A stretch of DNA of 64,000 bases from Oscillatoriaceae cyanobacterium Prado104 (GTDB lineage Bacteria > Cyanobacteriota > Cyanobacteriia > Cyanobacteriales > Microcoleaceae): contig JALOON010000011.1 in assembly GCA_025454405.1 (NCBI GenBank), positions 62,001-126,000 of the forward strand, read 5' to 3'. The translations under genes and the position numbers were made by a program. The stretch's first letter is position 1. Every line of letters starts with the position of its first letter. Under the pieces are notes generated by a model. It searched no databases, had not been told where the DNA came from, and worked only from the letters and a program-made list of their open reading frames with translations. Of this stretch, positions 8,526 through 17,632 are shown in pieces.

Positions 8526-9845
8526 CTAAATGCCGCCAACAAAACGATTGGGACTCAAGATATTGTCGGGGTCAAACTGGTGTTTGATTTTGCGCATTAA
8601 ATCGATCGCGCTTCCATTATATCCCCAAATATCTAACTTTTGCTTGAGGTCGATCGGACTTGTTAAAACAGTCAGAAAACCGCCTTTCGCTTCGCAGGAT
8701 TGGCGTGCTTGCAACAGCATTTCGGCAGTGGCACTCTCAAACCGCAATACTCCCAAACCGCTGCCTGCATGAATTACAGCATCTTGTACGGGGAATTCGC
8801 CACTAATTGCTGCTGCGGCTGCGGACGGCCTCAACCCTATTTTGCAAGTAATTGCGGAATCATTGGCAGAATTATCAATAATTTCTGACAATCTTTGCCA
8901 TAATAAATTCTCATCGTTGCCACCAAAGTTGCTGCCTTGCAATCCCAATTTTTCGCCAACTTCCAGCAAGCGGGATGATTGTTGTTTGACGCTTTCTGCA
9001 ATGCCTTGAAATCTCGCTGCCAATCCGGCTGTTTTACCCAAACCGAATTTTTCTGCCAATTGCGGTGACAGCAAATCGACGGCTGTCGGAGTCAATGCCG
9101 AGGATAATAAGACTTGAGTTGCTTGGGATAAAGCGTTAGTTTCTCCTGTTAAAACGACAGTTCCCGACGATTCGGGCAGCGGATAAACTCGGAAAGTTAC
9201 TTGAGTGATAACGCCCAACGTGCCGTAGGAACCTGCAAACAGTTTCATCATGTCGTAACCGGCAACATTTTTCACGACTCGACCGCCTGCTTTAGCTATT
9301 TTACCGTCCGATCGCGCGAAGCTAATTCCCAGCAGCAAATCGCGAACTCCCCGATACCTGTGGCGCAGGGAACCCGCATCGGCAGTCGCAATAATTCCGC
9401 CCAAAGTTGCTTGTTCTGGATGTGATGGGTCGAGCGGCAAAAATTGACCCGATCGCGCTAAAATTTGCTGCAAGTCTGCAAATTTCATCCCCGCTTCGGC
9501 AGTTACGGTTAAATCGCCGACGGCGTGTTCGATAAGTCGGTTGATGCGGTTGGTACTGACAACTGCGTTGACTCCTTTGACTAAACCTCCCCAGTCAAGT
9601 TTGCTGCCATTTCCTGTCGGTAAGATGCCGCAGCGATTGTGTCGAGCCCAAGCAATTATCGAGGCTAATTCTTCTTGGGTGTTCGGGCAAACGATGTTGT
9701 GTATTTTTGTGTCTGGGGAAACAGCTTTTTTGACCTGTTGTTGCCAAAATAGTTCTGCATCTTGCAAAAGACAAACCCCTGATGTACCGACAATACTTTC
9801 TAAGTCGTGCGTGTTGGTGTAGTTGGCGCTCAAAGATGATTTCAT
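8526..9845 (-). CDS. glcE: FAD-binding glycolate oxidase subunit GlcE
   Basis: A flavoprotein of the FAD-binding type 4 (VAO/PCMH) fold. The FAD-binding stretch includes ILPTGNGSKLDWGG, DPSHPEQATLGGIIATADAG and GGRVVKNVAGYDMMKLFAGSY, followed by a GlcE-like C-terminal domain ending DPDNILSPNRFVGG. GlcE works with GlcD and GlcF in glycolate dehydrogenase. Only E and F are in this window. The frame is open to a TTG at 9911, but the first ATG at 9845 gives a more usual N-terminus (MKSSLSANYTN). Residue-level distinction between GlcD and GlcE is imperfect; the short length (about 440 residues) fits either. Confidence 0.82.
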   Translation of the reverse strand: MKSSLSANYTNTHDLESIVGTSGVCLLQDAELFWQQQVKKAVSPDTKIHNIVCPNTQEELASIIAWARHNRCGILPTGNGSKLDWGGLVKGVNAVVSTNRINRLIEHAVGDLTVTAEAGMKFADLQQILARSGQFLPLDPSHPEQATLGGIIATADAGSLRHRYRGVRDLLLGISFARSDGKIAKAGGRVVKNVAGYDMMKLFAGSYGTLGVITQVTFRVYPLPESSGTVVLTGETNALSQATQVLLSSALTPTAVDLLSPQLAEKFGLGKTAGLAARFQGIAESVKQQSSRLLEVGEKLGLQGSNFGGNDENLLWQRLSEIIDNSANDSAITCKIGLRPSAAAAAISGEFPVQDAVIHAGSGLGVLRFESATAEMLLQARQSCEAKGGFLTVLTSPIDLKQKLDIWGYNGSAIDLMRKIKHQFDPDNILSPNRFVGGI

Positions 9846-9925
9846 TATAAGAGGAAGCCGATCGATTTCTGGCACTTCAACAATTTTAACGGCAGACTGC
9901 GATCGGCGCAACTTAGAATCGAGAA

Positions 9926-10020
9926 ATTAGGTTTTAGGTTTTAGGTTTTAGGTTTTAGGTTTTAGGTTGAGTCCTTGCCTTTGTACCGGCGTACCGGCCC
10001 ACCGTACCGCCGTACCGTTT
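9926..10020. repeat. Heptamer (TTTTAGG)n tract and GTACCG-rich tract
   Basis: Six tandem TAGGTTT-type heptamers run from about 9926 to 9968. A tract built from GTACCGGC/GTACCGCC words follows at about 9980-10020. Both lie upstream of the DUF4079 gene and look like simple-sequence expansion. A similar ATTTTAG tract lies at about 35598-35630. Confidence 0.7.
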
Positions 10021-10112
10021 AAAACCTCTCACCTCCCCCTTCCCGCCTCACACCCAACACCTAACACTTATACTATGAGAACAGTTTTAGTACAAAAAAT
10101 TTTGGTTTCAAT

Positions 10113-10832
10113 ATGGAACTGACAGATGTAATGGCATTGATTCATCCTGCATTGGCTGTGGCGGTAGTGTTCCCGATTATCGGTACTGTTGTCAATGCTG
10201 CTTGGCAAACTCGCCAGCGCCGCCTGCAAGTTGCCGGTGACAGTAAAAGCAAAATTCCTCCTACTGTCGGCCCGGAACACCTGAAATTGGGCCGCTTGCT
10301 GACTGGTTCGGTTGTGGGCATTACGTTAATTGCCCTGGCTTACTCGATTTATTTTAAAAGTATTTTGGAGAAAAATCTTTGGGGTCAATCTCCCGGACAA
10401 GTGATTTTTATCGCGCTCATGTTTGCAGCGACAATTGCTTCTTTGGTGTTTTTGTATCTGGCAAACGCGAAGGTGTGGCGGGGGGTATTTGCTACTTTGA
10501 CTGGTGTCGGTTTGGTGGTTTTGGGCTGCCAAGATGGCGTGTTTCGCAGGGGGAATGAGTGGATGGTTTCTCATTATTATTACGGCATTGCTGCGTCGCT
10601 GTTGATGGTGTTTTCTTTAGCAATTATTCAGGATATTTATCAAGATCGATCGCACCGCTGGCGGCTGGTTCATACTGTTTTAAATTGCGTCGCGCTGCTG
10701 CTGTTTTTCGGTCAAGGAGTTACGGGCTCTCGCGATTTGTTGGAGATTCCTTTAAGCTGGCAGAAACAACATTTATATCAGTGCAATTGGGAATTTAAAA
10801 CTTGCCCGCCCCCTGCACCGAAAATTCAGTAG
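10113..10832 (+). CDS. DUF4079-family integral membrane protein
   Basis: A 239-residue protein with about six hydrophobic helices. It has the HPALAVAVVFPIIG start, a GRLLTG helix, and a histidine-containing SHYYYGIAASLLMVFS helix typical of this cyanobacterial family. Intramembrane histidines suggest a haem or redox role, but none is established. The C-terminus is proline-rich (TCPPPAPKIQ). It is a single gene, convergent with the CHAT gene and separated from it by 24 bp. Confidence 0.75.
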   Translation: MELTDVMALIHPALAVAVVFPIIGTVVNAAWQTRQRRLQVAGDSKSKIPPTVGPEHLKLGRLLTGSVVGITLIALAYSIYFKSILEKNLWGQSPGQVIFIALMFAATIASLVFLYLANAKVWRGVFATLTGVGLVVLGCQDGVFRRGNEWMVSHYYYGIAASLLMVFSLAIIQDIYQDRSHRWRLVHTVLNCVALLLFFGQGVTGSRDLLEIPLSWQKQHLYQCNWEFKTCPPPAPKIQ

Positions 10833-10856
10833 TATCGCTCGATATTCACCAACTAT

Positions 10857-13772
10857 TTATTCTCCCTGCGTCCAGGTTTTATGCAGCAAATCTTGCCAGG
10901 TTGGAGGTACTTCGGCGGGATTCTGAACGATTACTGGCAGCCAGGTGGCGCAGGGAAAATGTTGTTCTAGGGATTGCAGTTTTTCTCTGGCTTCTCGCAC
11001 TGCTAAGTAAAAAGATTTGCCGCTAGCGAAGGCGGTAAGGAAGTTTTTCAAGAATTCCTGGGCGACGGTATCGGGAACAATTTCTCGAAAAACGACGATT
11101 AGGGGGATGTGTAATTGGGCGAGTTGGCGCGCTATTCCCAAGCCGTCGCAAGAGTTAAAAATGGCGATTTGCAAACCGCGCTCGATCGCAGTTGTCAGAG
11201 CATTTTTCAATTCAGTAATAGTTAATTCATCTGTTTGATTGATGTTAATCCTGCCGGTGCTGCTATCAATTTTACTGGAACTGTGACCGGAGAAACAGAT
11301 GATATCCCAACCTTTCTCATCCCACAATCGCTCGTCTAATTGTTGGCGATTCGGTCGATCTAAGAATTCTACTCGGGCATCAAGAGTTGAGAGAATTTGT
11401 CGGTCTCGATCGATATCGATCTCTTGGCGGTCGCCTAATATTGATAAAATCCCAATTTCATCTCTCGGAGGCTTGATTTTTTCTACTCGATCGTAAAAAG
11501 GCGAACTTAAAGCAATTTCAGCTTTTCGATAGGACTTGAAAAAGTCCCACAAATGCCAGGGTAGTTTCCTCACATCTGAATTTTGAGATTGAATGATGAC
11601 TTGCACTTCATCAGAACGGTGAAAACTTTCGTACATCTTGCGATCGATCGTAATAAATTGTTCTGATTTCAGCCATTTATTCAGTTCTCCTTCTAAGTCT
11701 TCAGCTAATTGATTAACCTCTACAACTGAAATAGTGGTTATTTGAGCTTGCTTGACTTCCAGCCGAATAGCTAGAGGCTCTATAAAATTTTGGTAGAGTG
11801 ACTGCCAGCGATGGTAAAGTTTAAGTAATTCCCGCCTTGGCGGCAACTGACCCGGAATTTGAATGGGCAATCTTTCGCCATCTTGCCAAATTTGAGCGAT
11901 AACAAATGAAAAACCGCTGGCAAAATCGCCACTTTCTAGGGTAAGTATAACTAAGTTTGTATTCCTGAATTTATCTTCGTAAATTGCTGCAACTTCAGGA
12001 ACATTAATTGGAATATTAGCAGGCTTGCTAGACAGTATACGAATAATCTCTTGCATATTTGCATTTTGTTCCTTTTGTTGCTGGCGTTCGGATTCTAACA
12101 GATAGCGGTAGATTTCAACCTGCTGGCGGTAGCCTTCAATTTTTTCTTCTTTGCCTGCAAGAATTCCTTGATATTTTTCTTCTACTAATTTGAGCGCAAG
12201 ATCGTAGTTTTGAGTAAATTCGCTGTGAATCTTTGCTTTATCGGCATCGGGAGGAACGCTAACTCGCACGAGAACAACGCCATCGCCTTTGTTTTCAATG
12301 CTTTGAATTTCGAGTTCGGTATCTTCATTGGCAACTTGCACTTTTTGGAAGGCGGTAACAAAGGCTTTCCAGTCGATACCGTTGCGAAAAATTAGCACGA
12401 CGGTATCGAGAAACTCTTGGTATAATTTGCCAAATTCGCCCGCTGCAAAGTTGCCGCTGCTGGGACGGCGTTCGCCTCGATCTTTGAGTAAGTAAATATA
12501 GTCGCAAATTGCCTCTTGTAACTGAGTATTGCTATCGGTATTCCAAGCTTCCAAACAAGCGCCGGTGAGGACAGCTCGATCGAAATTCGTACCCAAGGCT
12601 TGAGCTTTTGTCAAGTTAGCATCTTTCAAACAAGCACCTTCAAAATTGGCATCGCTAATATCGGCTTCAGTTAAATTCGCATCGTTCAAAAGTGCACCTA
12701 CTAAATTAGCTCCTTTGAAATTAAGTCCTACATAATTGCCGTTGCTACCCAGAAGCGTTACGAGTAAATGTCGCACGCTTGGCTCGACTAAAATAGTGCC
12801 TCCCAATCGAGATCGATCGAGGTATTTTGCGTTCGACCAACAAGTGCGAGTGACGGTTGATTTTCGGAAGTCAGTGCTTTTGAGGTTGGCATCTTGGAAA
12901 GTAGCATCTGTGAGATCGGCACCCCTAAAGCTCGTACCGCCTATGCTAGCAAAAAAAATAGCAACATTAGTAACTAGGAGGTATTTATCATCTCCACTTA
13001 AAGCTTTATGTGCAATATAAAATCCAGAAAAAATACTGGCAAAAACCACCAATTCTCCACAAAGAATACTGATAATACCTGCGGCACTTGTACGCGCCAT
13101 TGCGCCTAGGGATACTCCTGCAAACACAGTTGAAAACATCACTATAAATCTAGTTTGATTTCCGTGCGCAATGACCGCTACAGTTATGCCTATTGCTATC
13201 GTCACAGCGATGATTCCCATGCCAAATGCAGTAATACTTCCCGTAGCTACTGCTGCTAAAGACCTAATTGCATAGGAAGCTATGGTATCTATTGAGTCTC
13301 CCACCCTAAGTCTAGCTAAGCTATTAATTAAAACATAACTTAGGTTTAAAGTTATAGATACAGTTGCTACTCCCAAAGTTATCTTAAATGCGGGTTCTAA
13401 ACCTTGACGAATAGTAGAAATAAAGGTTACAATTATGCTAAAAACTATTAGGGAAACCCAGATGTTCAGACCGTAATCATCGGGAGAAGTACCGAAAGTT
13501 GGTTTATAAACAAGTCTATCTCCAGCACGCTGACCGGCTAATTCTACCAAAATGGCTAATAGACTGCTACCCATACACGATACAATTACCCAGCCAAATG
13601 CTGCGTAAGATGGTAGTCCAGCTCTCACATTTTTAAAATCTGCATTCTTAAGAATAGCATTGGTAAAATTGGCACCTCGAATATCAAAACCTTGAAAACT
13701 CACACCAGTAAGATTTTGATTTTTAAAGTTTTTTCCTTGCAGATTTTTGGTCTCAAAATTTGGGTAATTCAT
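10857..13772 (-). CDS. Membrane pentapeptide-repeat protein with C-terminal CHAT protease domain
   Basis: A 971-residue multidomain protein. Residues 9-50 are pentapeptide repeats. Residues 55-275 hold about six transmembrane helices. Pentapeptide repeats resume at 280-305 and 350-405. A linker with RRPSSGNFAAGEFGKL and a conserved cyanobacterial block (about 435-530) leads into a coiled coil (530-580). Residues about 720-960 form a CHAT domain, a caspase-like peptidase fold, with the catalytic pair H830 in FSGHSSS and C875 in FNSCDG both present. CHAT peptidases act in programmed death, antiphage defence and conflict systems. Here the peptidase is tethered to the membrane. The preceding DUF2690 gene and a broken small ORF lie just upstream on the same strand, forming a likely operon. 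Substrate and trigger are unknown. Confidence 0.85.
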   Translation of the reverse strand: MNYPNFETKNLQGKNFKNQNLTGVSFQGFDIRGANFTNAILKNADFKNVRAGLPSYAAFGWVIVSCMGSSLLAILVELAGQRAGDRLVYKPTFGTSPDDYGLNIWVSLIVFSIIVTFISTIRQGLEPAFKITLGVATVSITLNLSYVLINSLARLRVGDSIDTIASYAIRSLAAVATGSITAFGMGIIAVTIAIGITVAVIAHGNQTRFIVMFSTVFAGVSLGAMARTSAAGIISILCGELVVFASIFSGFYIAHKALSGDDKYLLVTNVAIFFASIGGTSFRGADLTDATFQDANLKSTDFRKSTVTRTCWSNAKYLDRSRLGGTILVEPSVRHLLVTLLGSNGNYVGLNFKGANLVGALLNDANLTEADISDANFEGACLKDANLTKAQALGTNFDRAVLTGACLEAWNTDSNTQLQEAICDYIYLLKDRGERRPSSGNFAAGEFGKLYQEFLDTVVLIFRNGIDWKAFVTAFQKVQVANEDTELEIQSIENKGDGVVLVRVSVPPDADKAKIHSEFTQNYDLALKLVEEKYQGILAGKEEKIEGYRQQVEIYRYLLESERQQQKEQNANMQEIIRILSSKPANIPINVPEVAAIYEDKFRNTNLVILTLESGDFASGFSFVIAQIWQDGERLPIQIPGQLPPRRELLKLYHRWQSLYQNFIEPLAIRLEVKQAQITTISVVEVNQLAEDLEGELNKWLKSEQFITIDRKMYESFHRSDEVQVIIQSQNSDVRKLPWHLWDFFKSYRKAEIALSSPFYDRVEKIKPPRDEIGILSILGDRQEIDIDRDRQILSTLDARVEFLDRPNRQQLDERLWDEKGWDIICFSGHSSSKIDSSTGRININQTDELTITELKNALTTAIERGLQIAIFNSCDGLGIARQLAQLHIPLIVVFREIVPDTVAQEFLKNFLTAFASGKSFYLAVREAREKLQSLEQHFPCATWLPVIVQNPAEVPPTWQDLLHKTWTQGE

Positions 13773-13816
13773 ATTTTAAGTTTCGATCGAAAAACAATAA
13801 ATTATTCAGCTATTAT

Positions 13817-14275
13817 TCAATTTGCCAGCTTCGTGCAAAGATTTTTTTTGTTTGGCAACACAACGCAGGCTTTTAGTTTTCTTCCCGGTCCCATATTTCC
13901 ATAATGCGGGCTTGGTAGTCCGTCATCAAGAGTAATATAAGAACCATATTTTTTACCCCGATCGTCCTCAACGTAAAGAATAGAACCTGGAGGTACAATC
14001 GCTCTTGTCCAAGCTGCGTCGCATTTTGCTGAGTACCTTAGTTCTAGTTTAGTTTCTGTGAATTGCCCGTCGATAATTGTTTGTACGTCTGCATCGCATC
14101 TTTGGTTTTTGGCGTCTAAATTAATGCAAGAATCTTGATAGCATAAAGGTGGCTTTCCGACATCTTTAAGCGCAAAGTAGATAGTCGTGCCTAAGACAAC
14201 TGCGATCGCTATTATGATGGCAGGAGTTCGTAATTGTTGGAATCTTTCTTGCGTTTCAGGAGGAACTTGATTCAT
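13817..14275 (-). CDS. DUF2690-family protein with N-terminal membrane anchor
   Basis: A 152-residue protein. A single transmembrane helix at about residues 18-36 is followed by an extracytoplasmic domain with the DUF2690 pattern: C..SC..LD, C-x-A-D-x-Q-T, LELRYSAKCDAAWTRA and a final cysteine pair. The spaced cysteines suggest disulfides. DUF2690 is known mainly from actinobacterial secreted or anchored proteins. It lies 44 bp upstream of the CHAT gene on the same strand, so it is probably its operon partner, perhaps a sensor. Its own start is preceded by GAGG and GAAGG sequences. Confidence 0.75.
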   Translation of the reverse strand: MNQVPPETQERFQQLRTPAIIIAIAVVLGTTIYFALKDVGKPPLCYQDSCINLDAKNQRCDADVQTIIDGQFTETKLELRYSAKCDAAWTRAIVPPGSILYVEDDRGKKYGSYITLDDGLPSPHYGNMGPGRKLKACVVLPNKKNLCTKLAN

Positions 14276-14293
14276 TTGCCTTCAATCCTCGAA

Positions 14294-14492
14294 CTAAATT
14301 ACAAAATTCTCCGTAACACTCAAATCACCAAGTGCTATCTTAACGCTAAATCGTTCTCCGATATCGCCTGGGAATCCTAGTTGAATCCAATTTGATTTTT
14401 GGTAACTGGTCGATCGCCAGTGCTAGAGCCTCAACCCTGTTAGGATCGTGCAGGGCTTCTTGAATCAATCGGCACAACGACACATCATCCAT
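14294..14492 (-). pseudogene. Small frameshifted ORF at the head of the CHAT operon
   Basis: Starting from ATG at 14492, the frame reads MDDVSLCRLIQEALHDPNR and LALAIDQLPKIKLDST, then hits a stop at 14346. Removing one base after the LDST codons continues sensibly as GFPGDIGERFSVKIAL, then GDLSVTENFVI and a stop at 14294. The total is about 65 residues, 18 bp before the DUF2690 start. The restored sequence looks like a compact folded domain. The one-base shift may be a real mutation, programmed or a sequencing error. I do not recognise the family. An effector-associated adaptor is a guess from the CHAT context. Confidence 0.5.
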
Positions 14493-14606
14493 AGTTACAG
14501 AGTTCTAAGTTACAGATTTATACCAAATTCGATCGGCGAACAAAGACGGTGCTTCTATTATCCTACAGAAAGCCCCCCTGACATCGCCCGCATTCAGGTT
14601 TTTGGT

Positions 14607-15467
14607 TTAAAGTTCTAAGGGCGCAACAGCATTTAGCAAATTCACCAACATAAATCTCAGCAAAGATTGAGTTGCCAATACTAAACCCAATCTAGCTACA
14701 GCAAGTTTTGGCGTTTCTGTTTTAACCTCTCCCCAAATCCGGCACTGGCTGTAAAAAGTTTGAAATGCTTCGCTCAAACTATTAGCTAATTTAAAATAAT
14801 TGACTGGTTTTTCGCGATCGCCCCCGCCAAAAACTGCAACCAAACTATCTAAAACTGCTAGCTGCTGCGAAATTAAACTGCGTTCCGCCGGATGCACCAA
14901 TCGCAGCCGACCGCTGCCGTCCAGCCAGGGGATGGGATTCGGGGCTGCTAGCGACCAAATTTCAGGCGTTGCGGGCTCATCGGGACGGGCAAGCGCAATT
15001 AGTCGATCCCGGTGGGCCATCCGCAGGAGGGAACAGCAGCGGGCGTGACTGTACTGAATCGGAAATAGCGCATCTACCGGAAGGGTAAGAGGTATTATTT
15101 GAGACTCGGGAACTGGCAGCGGGTTTTGAGCCAGACGCTGCAACCAAATCGCTAAAGCTGCGTCAGTTAATTCAAACTGAAGGATGCCGGGGGGTAAGAT
15201 TTCAATGACAAAATCCTTGCTGCAAGGCACTTTCAGAGTTTCGGCAATCTGCTGCGCGATCGCCTCTGAAGGCTGCTGCCAGACTTTCGCCAATTTTAGG
15301 GCGATCGCGGATACGTAGAGGATGTGCTGACAATTTTTACTGCGATTTAAGGGAATGTCATCAATCGCCGGCAAACCTGCACGGGCGATCGCACTTTGCA
15401 GTCGCTGCTGCAGCAAATTTTTTACTGCGAGCTCCGCCGACGCCCATTCATCAGTATTTGTAACCAT
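14607..15467 (-). CDS. ArgRS-derived protein: Arg-tRNA synthetase N and DALR domains without a catalytic core
   Basis: A 286-residue protein. The N-terminal part resembles the arginyl-tRNA synthetase additional domain (SAIALKLAKVWQQP, IAQQIAETL, FVIEILPPGILQFELT). The C-terminal part resembles the DALR anticodon-binding domain (QYSHARCCSLLR, LANSLSEAFQTFYSQCRI and RLGLVLATQSLLRFMLVNLL). The HIGH/KMSKS catalytic domain that normally lies between them is absent. It is known as a DALR-containing protein in cyanobacteria. It might bind tRNA-Arg or a synthetase, but no activity is established. Flanks give no operon partner. Confidence 0.78.
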   Translation of the reverse strand: MVTNTDEWASAELAVKNLLQQRLQSAIARAGLPAIDDIPLNRSKNCQHILYVSAIALKLAKVWQQPSEAIAQQIAETLKVPCSKDFVIEILPPGILQFELTDAALAIWLQRLAQNPLPVPESQIIPLTLPVDALFPIQYSHARCCSLLRMAHRDRLIALARPDEPATPEIWSLAAPNPIPWLDGSGRLRLVHPAERSLISQQLAVLDSLVAVFGGGDREKPVNYFKLANSLSEAFQTFYSQCRIWGEVKTETPKLAVARLGLVLATQSLLRFMLVNLLNAVAPLEL

Positions 15468-15802
15468 TTAGCTCTATTTTCACAATTACTGTTCTTGCCG
15501 GTGTTACCACTTCGACAGCAGTTGTACGTCAAACTGCTGATGCCCCCTAGGATCGATCGCCCGCCAGATTGGGGGCGCGATCGGCAGCATCGGTTCGATC
15601 GAATGCTTGTTGCAAAACTATTTGCTTAATTCAACCATTTTCATGTATTTTTTGCTACATTGAATTTTTAGGTAAAACCTACACGAGTCAGCGTTGCTAA
15701 GCCAGTGCAAGCTCGAACGGGGGTCGGTTGTCTCACATTGTATCACTAGCTTGGCAAAAACTGTGTTTTTTCACTGATTACATACACTCCAAACCCTCAC
15801 TT
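15468..15802. other. Intergenic region upstream of the Crp-like gene
   Basis: A 335-bp space between divergent genes, with several GATCG-type words (15550-15605) and no credible gene. A TTG at 15728 is in frame with the downstream regulator, but it lacks a ribosome-binding site and would add 25 poorly conserved-looking residues. Promoters for both flanking genes should lie here. I could not assign boxes with confidence. Confidence 0.5.
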
Positions 15803-16582
15803 ATGCAATCAACTCAGACATCTTTTGAGACTATCGATCGACCGTTTCTAACTTGGCAGAGAATCATCGACTGGGCGCAGGAACACTACCGCTGCCGGAC
15901 TTTTAGCAAAGACGAAAAGATTCCGGCCAGACCGGGGCTGCTGTATTTAGTTCAGAAAGGCTCTGTACGCCTTGTAGGCAGCGCTCAAGTTAGCGCCACT
16001 GCTAAGCCCGGTGCCAAACCCACTCGCAAAACCTCAGCAGAAGAAGCTTTTTTGGGCTTCGTCGGTGCCGGTCAACCCTTTGAACTCGTCGCTCAATCGC
16101 CGTTTACGCTGCAAGCCTACGCTCATGCCGACCAAACTCACGTAGTGTGGATGTACTGGCACGATTTGGATAACTGGCCTCACTTCCGCCGCGAAGTTCT
16201 GGATGCCTTTCGCTACCAACACCAGCGAAAGCTTCTCTGGCTGAGCACTTTAGGACAACGCCGGACGATCGACCGACTGCTCGGTTTTCTCACTTTGTTA
16301 GTAGAAGAATACGGCGAGCCCTACGTAGGTGATTCAGATCCGGATTCGATCCGGGGCTATCGGTTGCCTTGGTCTTTGACGCACGCTCAAATCGGCAGCG
16401 CCATCGGTTCGACGCGGGTGACGGTGACGCGCTTGATGGGTAAACTGCGATCGAAAGGTTTGATCGATACCGAGGATAACAATTTAATCTGTTTGCCGGC
16501 CCACTCGGAACCTCAACCTCAAAAGAGCAAAAGCAAAAAGCAAAAAGCACCTGAACCGATTGAAGTAGCTGCGGGAACTTAA
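15803..16582 (+). CDS. Crp/Fnr-family regulator, NtcA-like DNA-binding helix
   Basis: From the ATG at 15803 the protein has 259 residues. The cNMP-type beta roll is interrupted by a basic, Ala/Pro-rich insert (ATAKPGAKPTRKTSA). The C-terminal winged helix contains LTHAQIGSAIGSTRVTVTRL, whose recognition helix closely resembles that of NtcA and other cyanobacterial Crp relatives. A lysine-rich tail (KSKSKKQKAPE) follows. It is not NtcA by its N-terminal half, as far as can be judged. Target and effector are unknown. The gene is single and is followed by heptamer repeats. Confidence 0.82.
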   Translation: MQSTQTSFETIDRPFLTWQRIIDWAQEHYRCRTFSKDEKIPARPGLLYLVQKGSVRLVGSAQVSATAKPGAKPTRKTSAEEAFLGFVGAGQPFELVAQSPFTLQAYAHADQTHVVWMYWHDLDNWPHFRREVLDAFRYQHQRKLLWLSTLGQRRTIDRLLGFLTLLVEEYGEPYVGDSDPDSIRGYRLPWSLTHAQIGSAIGSTRVTVTRLMGKLRSKGLIDTEDNNLICLPAHSEPQPQKSKSKKQKAPEPIEVAAGT

Positions 16583-16589
16583 ACAGTTG

Positions 16590-16690
16590 ACAGTTGTTTG
16601 GGAGTTTTGAGTTTTGAGTTTTGAGTTTTGAGTTGAAAGAGAGTTGACAGTTGACAGCTAGCGTACAGTTAACAGTCGGCAATTAACTGT
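16590..16690. repeat. Heptamer repeat tract downstream of the Crp-like gene
   Basis: Tandem GTTTTGAGTTTT words (about 16599-16632) and ACAGTTGACAG words (about 16638-16676) fill the space between the Crp-like gene and mtnX. These are the same two repeat families found at other gene ends in this window. Confidence 0.65.
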
Positions 16691-16823
16691 TGTGTTTGCG
16701 AACAACCTGGCAGACAAACAGCGCGGTTAGCTGTTAATTTTGTGGTCGATCTCGGTGTCGGTCTCGCGACAATGTACGATAAGTTGTGTAAACTTTCGCC
16801 TTTTTTCCAGGGTGCGATCGACC

Positions 16824-17495
16824 ATGACAGATAACCAGCTAAAATCTCCATTTCCCGACAACCCGAAACGGGCGGTATTCTGCGATTTTGACGGCACGAT
16901 AACTGTTGAGGAAACTTTTGTGGGAATGCTCAAGCAATTCGCCCCGGAACTGTCTGCTAAACTGATGCCGGAAATGTATGCTAGAAGGCTGAGTTTGCAA
17001 TCGGGAGTGCGGCAGTTACTCGAATCGATTCCGTCGGAAAGTTACGGCGAAATTATTGAGTTTTCCCGAGGCAAATTGATGCGATCGGGATTGGTGGAAT
17101 TTCTGGATTTTCTGGATGCTCAAAGGGTGCATTTTATTATTGTTTCCGGCGGCTTGCGGCTGATGGTGGAAACAGTAATGGGCGATTTAGTGCAGCGGGC
17201 AAGTGCGGTTTACGCCGTAGATGTGGACGCTAGCGGCCCGAAATTGCAGGTAATTTCTGAGTTGGAAGGAGACGGAGAATTAGTATCTAAAGTGCGGGTA
17301 ATGGACAAGTATGATGTCTCGGAACGAGTGGCGATCGGAGATTCAGTAACAGATTTTAACATGGCTTTGCAGGCTGACTCGGTGTTTGCGCGCGATCGGC
17401 TTGCCGAGTATCTAGAAGAACAGCAAAAACCTTATATTAAATGGGATAATTTCTTTGATGTTATGGAAGTTTTAGCCAAAAAATGGAATTGTTAG
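16824..17495 (+). CDS. mtnX: HAD phosphatase MtnX (methionine salvage)
   Basis: From the ATG at 16824 (MTDNQLKSPF) the protein has 223 residues. HAD motif I is FCDFDGTIT with D21 and D23, motif II is the serine in IIVSGG, and motif IV is IGDSVTDF. The ETFVGMLKQFAPE cap fits 2-hydroxy-3-keto-5-methylthiopentenyl-1-phosphate phosphatase, which acts after MtnW or its equivalent in methylthioadenosine recycling. An mtnB-like gene lies 1.5 kb downstream on the same strand, supporting the assignment. The frame is open further upstream to 16740, but that part is not protein-like. Confidence 0.85.
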   Translation: MTDNQLKSPFPDNPKRAVFCDFDGTITVEETFVGMLKQFAPELSAKLMPEMYARRLSLQSGVRQLLESIPSESYGEIIEFSRGKLMRSGLVEFLDFLDAQRVHFIIVSGGLRLMVETVMGDLVQRASAVYAVDVDASGPKLQVISELEGDGELVSKVRVMDKYDVSERVAIGDSVTDFNMALQADSVFARDRLAEYLEEQQKPYIKWDNFFDVMEVLAKKWNC

Positions 17496-17632
17496 CAGCA
17501 GAAAGAATGAAGGTCGATCCTTTGTAGGGGCAGTGCCCCCGTGCCTGCCCTCAGTTAATAGTTGAAGAGTGCGAGGGATTCCGCTTTAAGTCCACTGAAT
17601 CGACATCCATCAGAGATTTTTGATACTAATTC

